The translations under genes were made by a program, and so were the position numbers. A stretch of DNA of 64,000 nt from the NCBI RefSeq assembly GCF_011927635.1, contig NZ_JAATJB010000001.1, forward strand, positions 496,001 to 560,000. Reading direction: 5' to 3'. Positions 1 to 9,168 of the stretch are shown piece by piece. The notes under the pieces were generated by a model. That model was given only the letters and a program-made list of their open reading frames with translations. It searched no databases and had not been told where the DNA came from. The stretch's first letter is position 1. Every line of letters starts with the position of its first letter. Origin of the DNA: Sphingomonas trueperi. GTDB taxonomy: Bacteria; Pseudomonadota; Alphaproteobacteria; Sphingomonadales; Sphingomonadaceae.

Positions 1-1229
1 CGCCCACCGAGTACGCCCCCGGCACCTTCCGCGACGCGGTCGCCAAGATGCAGTTCGCCGACACGCCGGTGGTGACCCGCGTCGAGGCCGATGTCTCGGC
101 GCGCAGCCTCGGTTTGCCGACCGTCTCCGAGCATCACCGCACGATCTGGACCGGCTTCCTCGTGCCCCCGGAGTCCGGCACCTACCGGCTGGGCCTGACC
201 GGCTTTGGCGGGGCGATGATGTTCGACGGCAAGCCGTTCGTGGACTTGACCAAGTCCGGCTGGGGCAGCCTGCCGACGCTGCGGGAGGTGCAGCTGGTCA
301 AGGGCAAGCGCTACCCGATCGAGGTGCGCACCGACGAGCATGTGCTTTCGGGCATCGATCTCGTCTGGAAGCGGATCAGCACCGATCCGGTGGCGGCGAT
401 GCAGGCGGCTGCCGCCAAGGCCGATGTGCTGGTCGCGGTGGTGGGGATCACCTCGGACTTGGAGGCCGAGGAATCGCCGGTGCAGATCCCCGGCTTCAAG
501 GGCGGCGACAAGACCAGCCTCGATCTGCTCCCCGACCAGCAGGCGCTGCTCGACGCCGCCAAGGCGACCGGCAAGCCGCTGGTCGTCGTCGCGATGAACG
601 GCAGCCCGATCAACCTCAGCTGGGCCAAGGACCATGCCGCGGCGATCCTCGAGGCCTGGTATCCGGGCGAGGTGGGCGGCACCGCGATCGCCAATATCCT
701 CTCGGGCAAGACCAGCCCTTCGGGCCGCCTGCCGCTGACCTTCTACCGCAGCGTCGACGACCTGCCGCCCTTCGGCGACTACAGCATGAAGGGGCGGACC
801 TATCGCTACTTCACCGGCACGCCGGTCTATCCGTTCGGGTATGGCCTTAGCTATACCAGCTTCGCCTACGCCGCGCCGGTGGTGGAAAAGGCCGAAGGGG
901 CGGGGCTGACCGTCACCGCCGAGCTGCGCAACACCGGGGCGCGGGCAGGCGACGAGGTGGCGCAGCTCTACCTCAACTTCCCCGAGGATCCCGGCGCGCC
1001 CAGGCTTGCGTTGCGTGGCTTCCAGCGCGTGTCGCTCAAGCCGGGCGAGGTGCAGAAGGTCACGTTCACGCTGTCGCCGCGCGACCTCAGCACGGTGACG
1101 GTGGAAGGGCAGCACCGGGTGCTCGCCGGTACCTATCGCGCCACCGTCGGCGGCGGGCAGCCGGGCAGCGGCGCGGCGGGGGCGTCGGTGCAGTTCAAGA
1201 TCGAGAAGGCCATCGACCTGCCGAACTGA
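1..1229 (+). CDS. Glycoside hydrolase family 3 beta-glucosidase/xylosidase, C-terminal part
   Basis: The reading frame is open to the left edge, so the N-terminal catalytic barrel with the nucleophile Asp lies outside the window. What remains is a PA14-like insert (first ~110 residues: EHHRTIWTGFLVPPESGTYRL), then the GH3 alpha/beta sandwich with LEAWYPGEVGG and GRLPLTFY, the YPFGYGLSYTSF segment, and a C-terminal fibronectin-III-like domain (GDEVAQLYL ... LRGFQRV). GH3 enzymes of this layout release terminal glucose or xylose from oligosaccharides, often in the periplasm. Substrate cannot be read from this fragment. Other xylan-active enzymes in the window make a xylosidase role plausible. 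Confidence 0.93.
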   Translation, partial: PTEYAPGTFRDAVAKMQFADTPVVTRVEADVSARSLGLPTVSEHHRTIWTGFLVPPESGTYRLGLTGFGGAMMFDGKPFVDLTKSGWGSLPTLREVQLVKGKRYPIEVRTDEHVLSGIDLVWKRISTDPVAAMQAAAAKADVLVAVVGITSDLEAEESPVQIPGFKGGDKTSLDLLPDQQALLDAAKATGKPLVVVAMNGSPINLSWAKDHAAAILEAWYPGEVGGTAIANILSGKTSPSGRLPLTFYRSVDDLPPFGDYSMKGRTYRYFTGTPVYPFGYGLSYTSFAYAAPVVEKAEGAGLTVTAELRNTGARAGDEVAQLYLNFPEDPGAPRLALRGFQRVSLKPGEVQKVTFTLSPRDLSTVTVEGQHRVLAGTYRATVGGGQPGSGAAGASVQFKIEKAIDLPN

Positions 1230-1273
1230 ACGGGCGATGCGAGGAGGGCTGGAACCCTGCCCAAACCACCCTT

Positions 1274-1370
1274 CGTCATTCCCGCGAAAGCGGGAATCCA
1301 TTCTCCGTGCCGCTGGGGGAAAGAACCTCGGCTTCAGCGCCAATGGATCCCCGCCTGCGCGGGGATGACG
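1274..1370. repeat. REP-like double-hairpin element, copy 1
   Basis: Two GC-rich hairpins face each other: GTCATTCCCGCGAAAGCGGG then ATCCATT on the left, and AATGGATCC, CCGC..GCGG, GATGAC on the right. The whole unit is itself an imperfect inverted repeat. The same layout recurs at 55067-55170 and 61047-61142. It sits between the GH3 gene and the DUF808 gene. Confidence 0.75.
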
Positions 1371-1473
1371 GCTGTTTTGTGGCGCCTGCGCAGCGCACCG
1401 CCGGGAGCTTTGGCCATCCGCGTGCATTTCCGCTTCATCTCGGCTAGCCCGAGCGAAACATGAGGGGGATTTG

Positions 1474-2412
1474 ATGGCGGGTGGCCTGGTCGCATTGCTG
1501 GACGATATCGCGGCGCTGGCGAAACTGGCGGCGGCGTCGATCGACGACGTGGGGGCTGCGGCCGGCCGCGCGGGGGTGAAGGCCGCGGGCGTGGTGATCG
1601 ACGATACCGCGGTGACGCCGCGCTATGTCGTCGGCCTCACGCCCGATCGCGAGCTGCCGATCATCGGCAAGATCGCGCTCGGCTCGATCGCCAACAAGCT
1701 GGTCGTGATCCTGCCGCTCGCTTTGCTGCTCAGCGCCTTCGCGCCCTGGGCGCTGACGCCGATCCTGATGCTGGGCGGCGCCTATCTCTGCTTCGAGGCG
1801 GCGGAAAAGATCCTCGAGGCGCTGCTCGGCGAGCATCACGCCGACGAGGTGGCGGCGATCACCGATGCCAAGGCGCTGGAGAAGCGCCAGGTGCTCGGTG
1901 CGATCCGAACCGACCTGATCCTCTCGGCCGAGATCATGGTGATCGCGCTGTCGCAGCTCCCCGCCGACATGTCGTTCGTGACCCGCGCGGGCGCGCTGGT
2001 GCTGGTGGCGTTCGCGATCACCATCGGCGTCTACGGCGTCGTGGCGCTGATCGTGAAGATGGACGATATCGGCCTGCACCTCAGCCGCGGCGGGGCCACC
2101 GGCGCGGTGGCGGGCTTCGGGCGCGGGCTGGTGACGGCGATGCCGGTGCTGCTCACCGCGCTGTCGCATATCGGCGTGGCGGCGATGGCCTGGGTCGGCG
2201 GCGGCATCCTGCTCCACGGGCTGGAGGAGTTTGGGCTGGGCGCGATCCCGCACGCGCTGCACCATGGTTCCGAGGTGGCCGGTGCTGCGACCGGTGCACT
2301 GGGCAGCGTGGTCGAATGGCTGGTCTATGCGCTCGGATCGGCGGTGGCCGGCCTGATCGTGGGCGGCGCGATCGCCGGGCTGCTCCACCTGCTCCCCCGC
2401 AAGGGGCATTGA
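1474..2412 (+). CDS. DUF808 family inner-membrane protein
   Basis: A 312-residue protein matching the DUF808 (YedI-like) family: the N-terminus MAGGLVALLDDIAALAKLAAASIDDVG and the GAYLCFEAAEKILE segment are typical. Several hydrophobic segments (about residues 70-100, 150-195, 215-250 and 275-305) predict a multi-pass inner-membrane protein. Its biochemical role is unknown. A TTG lies directly before the ATG; I chose the ATG because the GAGGGGG ribosome site at ~1462-1468 then has normal spacing. It appears to be a single-gene unit. Confidence 0.9.
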   Translation: MAGGLVALLDDIAALAKLAAASIDDVGAAAGRAGVKAAGVVIDDTAVTPRYVVGLTPDRELPIIGKIALGSIANKLVVILPLALLLSAFAPWALTPILMLGGAYLCFEAAEKILEALLGEHHADEVAAITDAKALEKRQVLGAIRTDLILSAEIMVIALSQLPADMSFVTRAGALVLVAFAITIGVYGVVALIVKMDDIGLHLSRGGATGAVAGFGRGLVTAMPVLLTALSHIGVAAMAWVGGGILLHGLEEFGLGAIPHALHHGSEVAGAATGALGSVVEWLVYALGSAVAGLIVGGAIAGLLHLLPRKGH

Positions 2413-2492
2413 TCGGCTCCCATTCTTGTTAACCCTGATCGGGACCGATCCCGATGCCTGCGCGTTCGCCCCCCAGACCAGGGAGGCCGTGC

Positions 2493-2993
2493 ATGCCCAT
2501 CACCATCAACGGCGTCGATCACGAACTCGACGTCGACCCCCGTACCAGTCTGCTCGATTTTCTCCGCGGTGACGCGGGCCTCACCGGCACCAAGAAGGGG
2601 TGCGATCACGGCCAATGCGGCGCGTGCACGGTGCTGCTCAACGGCCAGCGGATCAACAGCTGCCTAACCCTCGCGGTGATGCATGACGGCGACAGCGTCA
2701 CCACGATCGAGGGGCTCGGCACGCCCGATGCGCCGCACCCGCTCCAGGCGGCGTTCGTGCGGCACGACGGCTATCAGTGCGGATACTGCACGCCGGGCCA
2801 GATCTGCTCGGCCAAGGCGATGCTCGACGAGATCGCGGCGGGCTGGACCAGCTATGTCAGCGACGATGTCGCCGGGAGCCCCAAGCTTTCCGAGGAGGAG
2901 ATCCGCGAGCGGATGAGCGGCAATCTCTGCCGCTGTGGCGCGTACTCCAACATCGTCGCGGCGATTGCGGAAGTGGCGGAGGCGCAGGCATGA
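2493..2993 (+). CDS. Molybdenum hydroxylase, [2Fe-2S] subunit (PaoA/YagT-like)
   Basis: A 166-residue electron-transfer subunit of a xanthine-oxidase-family enzyme. The N-terminal plant-type ferredoxin domain carries the first cluster motif (CDHGQCGACTVLLNG plus the later NSC). The C-terminal helical domain carries the second (CGYCTPGQ and CRCG). No Tat signal is seen, unlike E. coli PaoA, so a cytoplasmic enzyme is likely. The ATG at 2493 follows GGGAGG; the upstream ATG at 2454 adds a proline/arginine-rich stretch that does not belong to the family. It is the first gene of three, overlapping the next by ATGA. Confidence 0.95.
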   Translation: MPITINGVDHELDVDPRTSLLDFLRGDAGLTGTKKGCDHGQCGACTVLLNGQRINSCLTLAVMHDGDSVTTIEGLGTPDAPHPLQAAFVRHDGYQCGYCTPGQICSAKAMLDEIAAGWTSYVSDDVAGSPKLSEEEIRERMSGNLCRCGAYSNIVAAIAEVAEAQA

Positions 2994-3973
2994 AACCGTT
3001 CGAATATCAGCAGGCCCATGGCCTGGGCGAGGCGCACCAGCTGCTCGTCGCCGACGGTGGCAAGCCGATCGCCGGCGGAACCAATCTGCTCGACCTGATG
3101 AAGCTGGAGGTGGAAACACCCAGCGCGCTGGTCGACGTCAACCGCCTGCCGCTCGGCGGGATCGTGGAGCATGGCGAGGGGCTACATATCGGCGCGCTGG
3201 TGTCGAACAGCGCCTGCGCGGCCGATCCGCGCATCCGTGGCCAGTATCCGGTGCTGGCGCGCGCGATTCTGGCAGGGGCCACCTTCCAGCTGCGCAACAA
3301 GGCGACCACCGGCGGCAATCTCTGCCAGCGGACGCGCTGCTATTATTTCTACGACCTCAGCCAGGCGTGCAACAAGCGCGAACCCGGCACCGGCTGCGCT
3401 GCGATCGGCGGGTTCAACCGGATCCACGCCATCCTCGGCGCGAGCGACGCCTGCATCGCCACCTATCCGGGCGACATGGCGGTGGCGCTCTCCGCGCTGG
3501 ACGCCACGGTCGAGATCCACGACGCGAAGGGCGAGAAGCGCATGGTGCCCGTGCGCGAGTTCCATCGCCTGCCCGGCGACACGCCCGAGCGCGACAATGT
3601 CCTTGAAGCCGGCGACGTGATCACCGGCGTGGTGCTGCCGGCACCCTCGGGCGGGACTCAACTGTACCGAAAGGTCCGTGACCGCGCCTCCTATGCCTTC
3701 GCGCTCGTCTCGGTGGCGGCGGTGCTCCAGGTCGAGGACGGCGTGATCGCCAAGGCGCGGCTCGCCTTTGGCGGCCTGGCGCACAAGCCGTGGCATGACC
3801 CGCGCGTCGAGGCGCTGCTCGAAGGCGAGGCGCCCTCCGACGCGCTGTTCGACCAGGCGGCCGCGCTGCTGCTCGACGAGGCCCGCGAGCAGGGCAGCAA
3901 CGATTTCAAGATTCCGCTCACCCGCCGCACGCTCAAGGCCGTGCTGCGCGAAGCGACGGGAGGTACGCTGTGA
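2990..3973 (+). CDS. Molybdenum hydroxylase, FAD subunit with extra Fe-S segment (PaoB/YagS-like)
   Basis: A 327-residue FAD-binding subunit of the xanthine dehydrogenase medium-chain type. The FAD loop IAGGTNLLDLMK is at residues ~27-38 and TTGGNLCQRTRC at ~106-117. Residues ~112-155 contain five cysteines in the RTRCYYFYDLSQACNKREPG..GC pattern, which in PaoB and in 4-hydroxybenzoyl-CoA reductase beta binds an extra [4Fe-4S] cluster. The start ATG overlaps the upstream stop (ATGA), and the stop overlaps the GTG of the next gene, so the three subunits should be made together. Confidence 0.95.
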   Translation: MKPFEYQQAHGLGEAHQLLVADGGKPIAGGTNLLDLMKLEVETPSALVDVNRLPLGGIVEHGEGLHIGALVSNSACAADPRIRGQYPVLARAILAGATFQLRNKATTGGNLCQRTRCYYFYDLSQACNKREPGTGCAAIGGFNRIHAILGASDACIATYPGDMAVALSALDATVEIHDAKGEKRMVPVREFHRLPGDTPERDNVLEAGDVITGVVLPAPSGGTQLYRKVRDRASYAFALVSVAAVLQVEDGVIAKARLAFGGLAHKPWHDPRVEALLEGEAPSDALFDQAAALLLDEAREQGSNDFKIPLTRRTLKAVLREATGGTL

Positions 3974-6177
3974 CTCGCCTGTACACTATGGACAAGCCGG
4001 ATGAGCGCAACCGGCTCGATGCGATGGCGCAGGGCATCATCGGTCGCCCGCTCGACAGGCCCGATGGCAGCGCCAAGACGGCGGGCGTCGCGCCCTATGC
4101 GGCGGAATATGTGATTCCCGAGTGCGCGGAGGGCGTGCTCGTCCTCGCGACGATCAGCCGCGGCGAGGTGGTCGAGATCGAGTCCGGCCCCGTGCTCGCC
4201 ATGCCCGGCGTGCTGGCGGTGATCGCCGATCCGCGGATGATCACCCGCTCGGCGCAGGGCGGCGCGGGCAAGTCGCCGGTGCGCGAGATCCACAAGGTCG
4301 ACTATTACGGCCAGCCGGTAGCCCTTGTCGTCGCCGAGACCTTCGAGCAGGCGCGCGATGCCGCCACGCGGCTGCGGATCGCCTATCGCACCGATGATCC
4401 CGCCAAGGTGCCGCTCGATTCCGAGGATAGCCACGCTTCCCACGAATCGTTCGGCGAGCCGGTGCAGCAGGGCAATCTCGACGCGGCGATGCGCGATGCC
4501 GCCCACGCAGTCGACGTCACCTACACCACCGAGGGCCATGCGAGCGCCGCGATGGAGCCGCATGCCAGCATCGCCGAATGGGACGGCAACACGCTCACCG
4601 CCCATTCGAGCCTGCAGATGCTCAAATACAACCAGAAGGAACTGGCTGACGCGCTGGGCCTCCAGCCCGAGCAGGTGCGGCTGATCTCCCCCTATGTCGG
4701 CGGCGGCTTCGGCTCCAAGCTTGGCATCAGCGCGGAGCTGACCGCGGCGGCGGTGGCGGCAATCGAGCTCGGGCGGCCGGTGCGGGTGGTGATGAGCCGC
4801 CAGCAAGTGTTCCAGTGCGTGATGCGCCGCTCCGAGACGCGCCAGCGCATCCGCCTCGCCGCAGATGCCGAGGGGCGGCTGGACGGCTTCGGGCACGAGG
4901 CCTGGGTTTCCAACCTGCCGGGCGAGAAGTTCGCCGAGCCGGTGACGCAGGCGAGCGAGTTCCTCTATCGCGGCGCGCACCGCACGCTGCGCATCGACCT
5001 CGCCCGCATTCACCGGATGACCGCCGGCTCGGTCCGTGCGCCGGGCGAGGCGGTGGGCATGCAGTGCCTCGAAGCGGCGATGGACGAGCTGGCGCTCGCC
5101 AGCGGCATCGATCCCGTCGAGCTGCGGCTGCGCAACATCCCCGAGCAGCATCCGAGCGAAGGGCTGCCCTACAGCTCGCGGCGGCTGGCGGAATGCCTCA
5201 AGGTCGGCGCCGAGCGCTTCGGCTGGGACGGCAGCGATCGCCGTCCGCTCCAGCGCCGCGAGAGCGAATGGTGGATCGGCACCGGCATGGCCAGCGCCAG
5301 CCGCGTCCACAATCTCAACGAAGCCCAGGCCAGGGTAACGCTGTCGACCGACGGCACGGCCGTGGTCGAAAGCGACATGACCGATATCGGCACCGGCACC
5401 TATGCCATTCTCGGCCAGATCGCCGGCGAGATGCTCGGCCTGCCGCCGGAGAAGATCCTCGTGCAGCTCGGCGACACCCGCTTCCCGCCGGGCTCGGGGT
5501 CGGGCGGCAGCTGGGGGGCGGCATCGACCGGTTCGGCGGTGATGGTCGCCTGCGAGGCGATCCGAGAACAACTCGCCCAGCAGCTCGGCGTCGAGGAATC
5601 CGATCTCACGCTCAAGGACGGCGAGGCGATCGCCGGCAACCGCCGCATCCCCTTTACCGAGCTGCTCAAGACCGACCTTGCCGAGACGGGCCATTTCAAG
5701 AATGGCGGGATCGACGAGAAATTCGCCATCGCGATGTACGGCGCCTTCTTCGTCGAGGTCGGCGTCAACGCCTATACCGGCGAGACGCGGGTGCGGCGGA
5801 TGACCGGCGCGTTCGGGCTGGGCCGCGCGCTCAACGCGAAGACCGCGACCTCGCAGTGCCTGGGCGGCATGGTGTGGGGGATCGGCAGCGCGCTGACCGA
5901 GGAGCTCGTGTTCGATCCGCGCGACGGCCACCTCGTCAACCACGACCTCGCCGAATATCATGTGCCGGTGAATGCCGACGTGCCCGCGCTCGACGTCGTG
6001 CTGGTCGACGAGCGCGATTCCGCCGGCAGCCCGCTCCAGGCCAAGGGCGTCGGCGAGCTCGGAATCTGCGGCGCGGCGGGGGCGATCGCCAATGCGATCC
6101 ACCATGCCTGCGGGGTGCGCGTGCGGAGTTTCCCGATCACCCCGGACAAGCTGCTCGAGCAGCTGCCGGAGGTGTGA
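3970..6177 (+). CDS. Molybdenum hydroxylase, molybdopterin-binding large subunit (PaoC/YagR-like)
   Basis: The 735-residue catalytic subunit of an aldehyde/xanthine-oxidoreductase-type enzyme. It has the a/b hammerhead (GVAPYAAEYVIPE), the YVGGGFGSK cofactor segment, SVRAPGEAVG, GSGGSWGAASTGSA and the C-terminal KGVGELGICGAAGAIANAI, whose Glu is the catalytic base in the family. The GTG start at 3970 overlaps the previous stop; an ATG at 3988 is an alternative. The likely reaction is oxidation of aldehydes or N-heterocycles; the substrate cannot be deduced. No PaoD/MocA-type cofactor maturation gene is next to it. Confidence 0.95.
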   Translation: MTRLYTMDKPDERNRLDAMAQGIIGRPLDRPDGSAKTAGVAPYAAEYVIPECAEGVLVLATISRGEVVEIESGPVLAMPGVLAVIADPRMITRSAQGGAGKSPVREIHKVDYYGQPVALVVAETFEQARDAATRLRIAYRTDDPAKVPLDSEDSHASHESFGEPVQQGNLDAAMRDAAHAVDVTYTTEGHASAAMEPHASIAEWDGNTLTAHSSLQMLKYNQKELADALGLQPEQVRLISPYVGGGFGSKLGISAELTAAAVAAIELGRPVRVVMSRQQVFQCVMRRSETRQRIRLAADAEGRLDGFGHEAWVSNLPGEKFAEPVTQASEFLYRGAHRTLRIDLARIHRMTAGSVRAPGEAVGMQCLEAAMDELALASGIDPVELRLRNIPEQHPSEGLPYSSRRLAECLKVGAERFGWDGSDRRPLQRRESEWWIGTGMASASRVHNLNEAQARVTLSTDGTAVVESDMTDIGTGTYAILGQIAGEMLGLPPEKILVQLGDTRFPPGSGSGGSWGAASTGSAVMVACEAIREQLAQQLGVEESDLTLKDGEAIAGNRRIPFTELLKTDLAETGHFKNGGIDEKFAIAMYGAFFVEVGVNAYTGETRVRRMTGAFGLGRALNAKTATSQCLGGMVWGIGSALTEELVFDPRDGHLVNHDLAEYHVPVNADVPALDVVLVDERDSAGSPLQAKGVGELGICGAAGAIANAIHHACGVRVRSFPITPDKLLEQLPEV

Positions 6178-6208
6178 GCCAAGCAAAGGCTTCACGGATG
6201 AAAGGTCA

Positions 6209-6224
6209 AACCTTATAACAGGTT
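6209..6224. promoter_or_regulatory. Short inverted repeat, possible operator upstream of the Crp/Fnr gene
   Basis: AACCT and AGGTT arms flank an AT-rich TATAAC spacer, within the 199-bp gap between the hydroxylase operon and the Crp/Fnr-type regulator. The AT-rich patch stands out in this high-GC region. A role in binding the adjacent regulator is only inferred. Confidence 0.3.
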
Positions 6225-6376
6225 AAGGCGAATACTACCCAGGATGGAATTGTCAGTGGGACCCCCGCCCGCTAGGCATTGTTTCGCGAGCGGCGCGGCC
6301 CCGGACAGCGGGCCGCCCCTCCATTCGCCGTCGTTCTGCCGGCAGGGGACACATCCAGGACAGGGGAGCATCCGGG

Positions 6377-7114
6377 GTGCCGAACTACCCGTTGACGCGA
6401 TTTCACGAACAGGCGTCGCTCACGCAAGCGGAAGCCGAAGCCCTGCGCGGGATGGGCGATCCGGAGATCGTCGTGCGTCGGGGCGGCACGATCCGCCGCG
6501 AACGCGATCCGGTGCAGGCGATCTACCTGCTGCTCGAAGGCTGGGCCACCGCGGCGATCCGGCTGCCGGCCGGCCAGCGGCAGATCGTCAAGATCCACAT
6601 CACCGGCGACATGATGGGCACGCCCAGCATGGTGCTGGACACCGCCGCCGACACGCTGGCGGCGGTGACCGAATGTCGGGTCGCGGCGGTACCGCTGGAA
6701 CGACTCCGCGACGTGTTGATCGCCTCTCCGCGACTGGGTCCGCTGCTGTTGATGTCGGTCCAGGTCGAACGGCTGGCGCTGATGGATAGCGTCGCGGCGA
6801 TGGGTAAGTCGTCGGCGCGCGAGCGGATGGTGCGGCTGCTGCTCGACCTGCACGACCGGCTGGCGAAGATCGGCGCGGCGGAGGAAGGCCGCTTCGACAT
6901 GCCGTTGACCCAGGAATTGCTGGGCGACGTGCTGGGGCTCACCGCCGTGCACGTCAACCGGACGATGCGGCTGCTTGAGCGCGAAGGCTTGATCGCCCGG
7001 CATGGCCAGAGGGTCGTGCTCGGCAATATCGAGGCGCTGCGGAAACTGTCGCCGGTGCCGCCGCGGCGAATCCGCTTCGATCCCGCCTGGCTGCCCGCCC
7101 CCGGCGCGATGTGA
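6377..7114 (+). CDS. Crp/Fnr family transcriptional regulator
   Basis: A 245-residue protein with an N-terminal cyclic-nucleotide-like sensor domain (about 25-125, IYLLLEGWATAAIRLPAGQRQIVKIHITGDMMG) and a C-terminal winged helix (about 160-225, LTQELLGDVLGLTAVHVNRTMRLLEREGLI). The N-terminal cysteine cluster of oxygen-sensing FNR is absent; only one Cys is seen, so this is not a classical iron-sulphur FNR. The GTG start follows GGGGAGC. It is in the same direction as the molybdenum hydroxylase operon 199 bp upstream and may regulate it, but nothing proves this. Confidence 0.93.
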   Translation: MPNYPLTRFHEQASLTQAEAEALRGMGDPEIVVRRGGTIRRERDPVQAIYLLLEGWATAAIRLPAGQRQIVKIHITGDMMGTPSMVLDTAADTLAAVTECRVAAVPLERLRDVLIASPRLGPLLLMSVQVERLALMDSVAAMGKSSARERMVRLLLDLHDRLAKIGAAEEGRFDMPLTQELLGDVLGLTAVHVNRTMRLLEREGLIARHGQRVVLGNIEALRKLSPVPPRRIRFDPAWLPAPGAM

Positions 7115-7118
7115 CCGC

Positions 7119-9050
7119 TCAGCCGAGCAGCGCGTCCACCGCGTCGAGCAGCTCGCGCTCGCGGAAGGGCTTGCGCAGCTGGGGCACGTCGCCCGGCAGA
7201 TCCTCCGCCGCGTCGGTATAGCCGGTCAGCAGCAGGAAGGGCTGGGGCAGCCCGGCGTCGCGGGCACGGGTGATGAACTCGCCGCCGGTGCCGCCCGGCA
7301 TCATGTAGTCGGTGATGACCAGCGCGGTCTGGGGCGCGCCGGAAAGGGCCGCCATGCCCTGGCTCAGCGATTCCGCCTCGGCAACAACGTGGCCGTGCGC
7401 GCGGAGCACTTCGGCCGCCGCTTCGCGGACGGCGGGATCGTCGTCGACCAGCAGGATCTCGGCGGTGCGAGTCGGCCGCTCGCGCAGCGTGTCGAGCGCG
7501 GGGGCGGGGGAGTCGGTCGCGGGCAGGATCAGGGTTGCGCTGGTGCCCTGGCCCGGCGCGCTTTCCAGCAGCAGTCGCCCGGCCGATTGCTCGGCAAAGC
7601 CATGGACCATCGACAGACCCAGCCCGGTGCCACGGTCGCCTGCCTTGGTGGTGAAGAAGGGCTCCAGCGCGCGGCGCAGCGTGGCCGCGTCCATGCCGCA
7701 GCCGTCATCGTGCACGACCAGCGCCAGATAGTCGCCGCGGGCGAGGCCGCGTACCTCGTCGCGGCGGGGCAGGCGGGTCTCGACGATGATCGTGCCGCTG
7801 ACGCGGCCATCGGTCTTGATCGCATCGCGCGCGTTGATCACCAGGTTGAGCACCGCCAGCTCCAGCTGGTTGCGATCGGCGCGGACGGGGGGAAGGTCGG
7901 GCGCGCTGCGGATCGTGCAGATGATCGTCGGCCCCACCGAGCGCTGGAGCAGCTCGTGCAGGTCGGCGAGCAGCGCGACGACGTCGATCGCCTCGGGCGT
8001 CAGCGCCTGGCGCTTGGCATAGGCGAGCAGCCGCGCGACCAGGGCGCGGGCACGCTCGGCGCTGCTCGTCGCGCTGTCGATATAGCGGCGTGCCTTGGCA
8101 TCCTCGCCGATCCGCGCGCGCAGCAGGTCCAGCCCGCCCAGGATGGGGGTCAGCAGGTTGTTGAGATCATGCGCGACGCCGCCGGTCAGCCGCCCAAGCG
8201 CTTCCAGCCGCTGCGCCTGCAGCGTCGCGGCCTGGCGCTGGCGGAAGCGGCGGAGTTCGCGCGTGAGGGCGAAGGCCAGTGCCGCGAACAGCGCCAGCGC
8301 GACGATGCTCCCGCCGATCAGCACGATCCGCGCCTGGCGAGTGAGCGCGGCGAAGCTGCCCCGCGGCACCGCCACTTCCACCTGCCAGCCGGATTCGGGC
8401 ACCGGCGCCACGGCGGACTGCATCGCTTCCGTTCCGCTCGCGCCGGACTGGGCGATCACCGCGCCGCGCTTGTCGAAGATCCGCAGCCGCCAGCCGGGGG
8501 AAATCTCCTCGGCGAACAGCAGGTGCTGCATGGCGGTGATCGGCACGATGGCGGAGACGACATAGGGCGCCGCGCCATGGTTCAGCACGGGGGCGCGCAC
8601 CGCGAACGCAGTCAGGCGGGGACCCCGGATGACATGGCCGACCTGCGGCTGGCGGGTGCGCACCGCGCGGGCGAGGCTGACCGGATCGATCACCTTGCCC
8701 AGCTTGCCGCCGATCGGCGCGGGCAGGTCGAGCAGGCGGTTGCCCTCGGAATCGGCAACGCTCAGCGTCGCCCAACCAGGATGGTCCGTCAGCAGCCGGC
8801 GCGCGAGCTCGGCGAAGCGGGGGCGATCGATGCCGCCGTCGAGCGTCGGCGAGCGGCTGATCATCTTCACCGCGTCCACCGTCGCGGCGATCTCGCGGCC
8901 GACGAGCCGCGCGGTCGATCGGCTGGCGAGCGCCGCCTGGCGATCGAGCGCGGCGCGCTGCTCGCGCAGGGTGACTGCGCCATAGGCCGAGCCGAGGACG
9001 ACGATCGGCAGCAGACCGGTAAGACCCATCAGGATCAGCGAGCGTCGCAA
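7119..9050 (-). CDS. Hybrid sensor histidine kinase with receiver domain
   Basis: A 643-residue membrane sensor. TM1 (~5-25) and TM2 (~240-264) bracket a ~210-residue periplasmic domain. The H-box GGVAHDLNN puts the phosphorylated His at ~294. The ATPase domain shows NLVINARDAI, DDGCGMD, PFFTTK and GTGLGLSMVHGF. A C-terminal receiver domain (~520-643) has LLVDDD, acceptor Asp in LVITDYMMPG (~581) and the KPF lysine. No separate response regulator lies beside it, so the phosphate may be passed to a distant partner. It lies 118 bp downstream of the PQQ dehydrogenase gene on the same strand. Confidence 0.95.
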   Translation of the reverse strand: MRRSLILMGLTGLLPIVVLGSAYGAVTLREQRAALDRQAALASRSTARLVGREIAATVDAVKMISRSPTLDGGIDRPRFAELARRLLTDHPGWATLSVADSEGNRLLDLPAPIGGKLGKVIDPVSLARAVRTRQPQVGHVIRGPRLTAFAVRAPVLNHGAAPYVVSAIVPITAMQHLLFAEEISPGWRLRIFDKRGAVIAQSGASGTEAMQSAVAPVPESGWQVEVAVPRGSFAALTRQARIVLIGGSIVALALFAALAFALTRELRRFRQRQAATLQAQRLEALGRLTGGVAHDLNNLLTPILGGLDLLRARIGEDAKARRYIDSATSSAERARALVARLLAYAKRQALTPEAIDVVALLADLHELLQRSVGPTIICTIRSAPDLPPVRADRNQLELAVLNLVINARDAIKTDGRVSGTIIVETRLPRRDEVRGLARGDYLALVVHDDGCGMDAATLRRALEPFFTTKAGDRGTGLGLSMVHGFAEQSAGRLLLESAPGQGTSATLILPATDSPAPALDTLRERPTRTAEILLVDDDPAVREAAAEVLRAHGHVVAEAESLSQGMAALSGAPQTALVITDYMMPGGTGGEFITRARDAGLPQPFLLLTGYTDAAEDLPGDVPQLRKPFRERELLDAVDALLG

Positions 9051-9129
9051 AGTGACCCGTCCCCGTTCTCCGGGCCGATCATGCCCGTTTCGGATCAGGC
9101 ATGTATTTCAAGGGGAAAGTCAAACCTAT

Positions 9130-9166
9130 ATCCTGGATCAACATATAACGAGCAACGATCCGGGAT
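9130..9166. other. Imperfect inverted repeat between gcd and the histidine kinase gene
   Basis: Arms ATCCTGGATC (9130-9139) and GATCCGGGAT (9157-9166) differ at one position and are separated by 17 AT-richer bases. The element begins just past the gcd stop. It could be a weak terminator for gcd or a regulatory site for the kinase gene; there is no clear T-run. Confidence 0.3.
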
Positions 9167-9168
9167 CC

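Noticed and set aside
3691..6195. 834-codon open frame on the minus strand
   Set aside because: It lies opposite the FAD and Mo subunits of the hydroxylase. High third-position GC removes stops from the antisense frame; its composition (His/Arg/Ala-rich, no motif) is typical of a shadow.
6244..6789. 181-codon plus-strand frame overlapping the Crp/Fnr gene
   Set aside because: It lies out of frame over the sensor domain of the regulator, is Arg/Gly/Pro-rich and has no motif.
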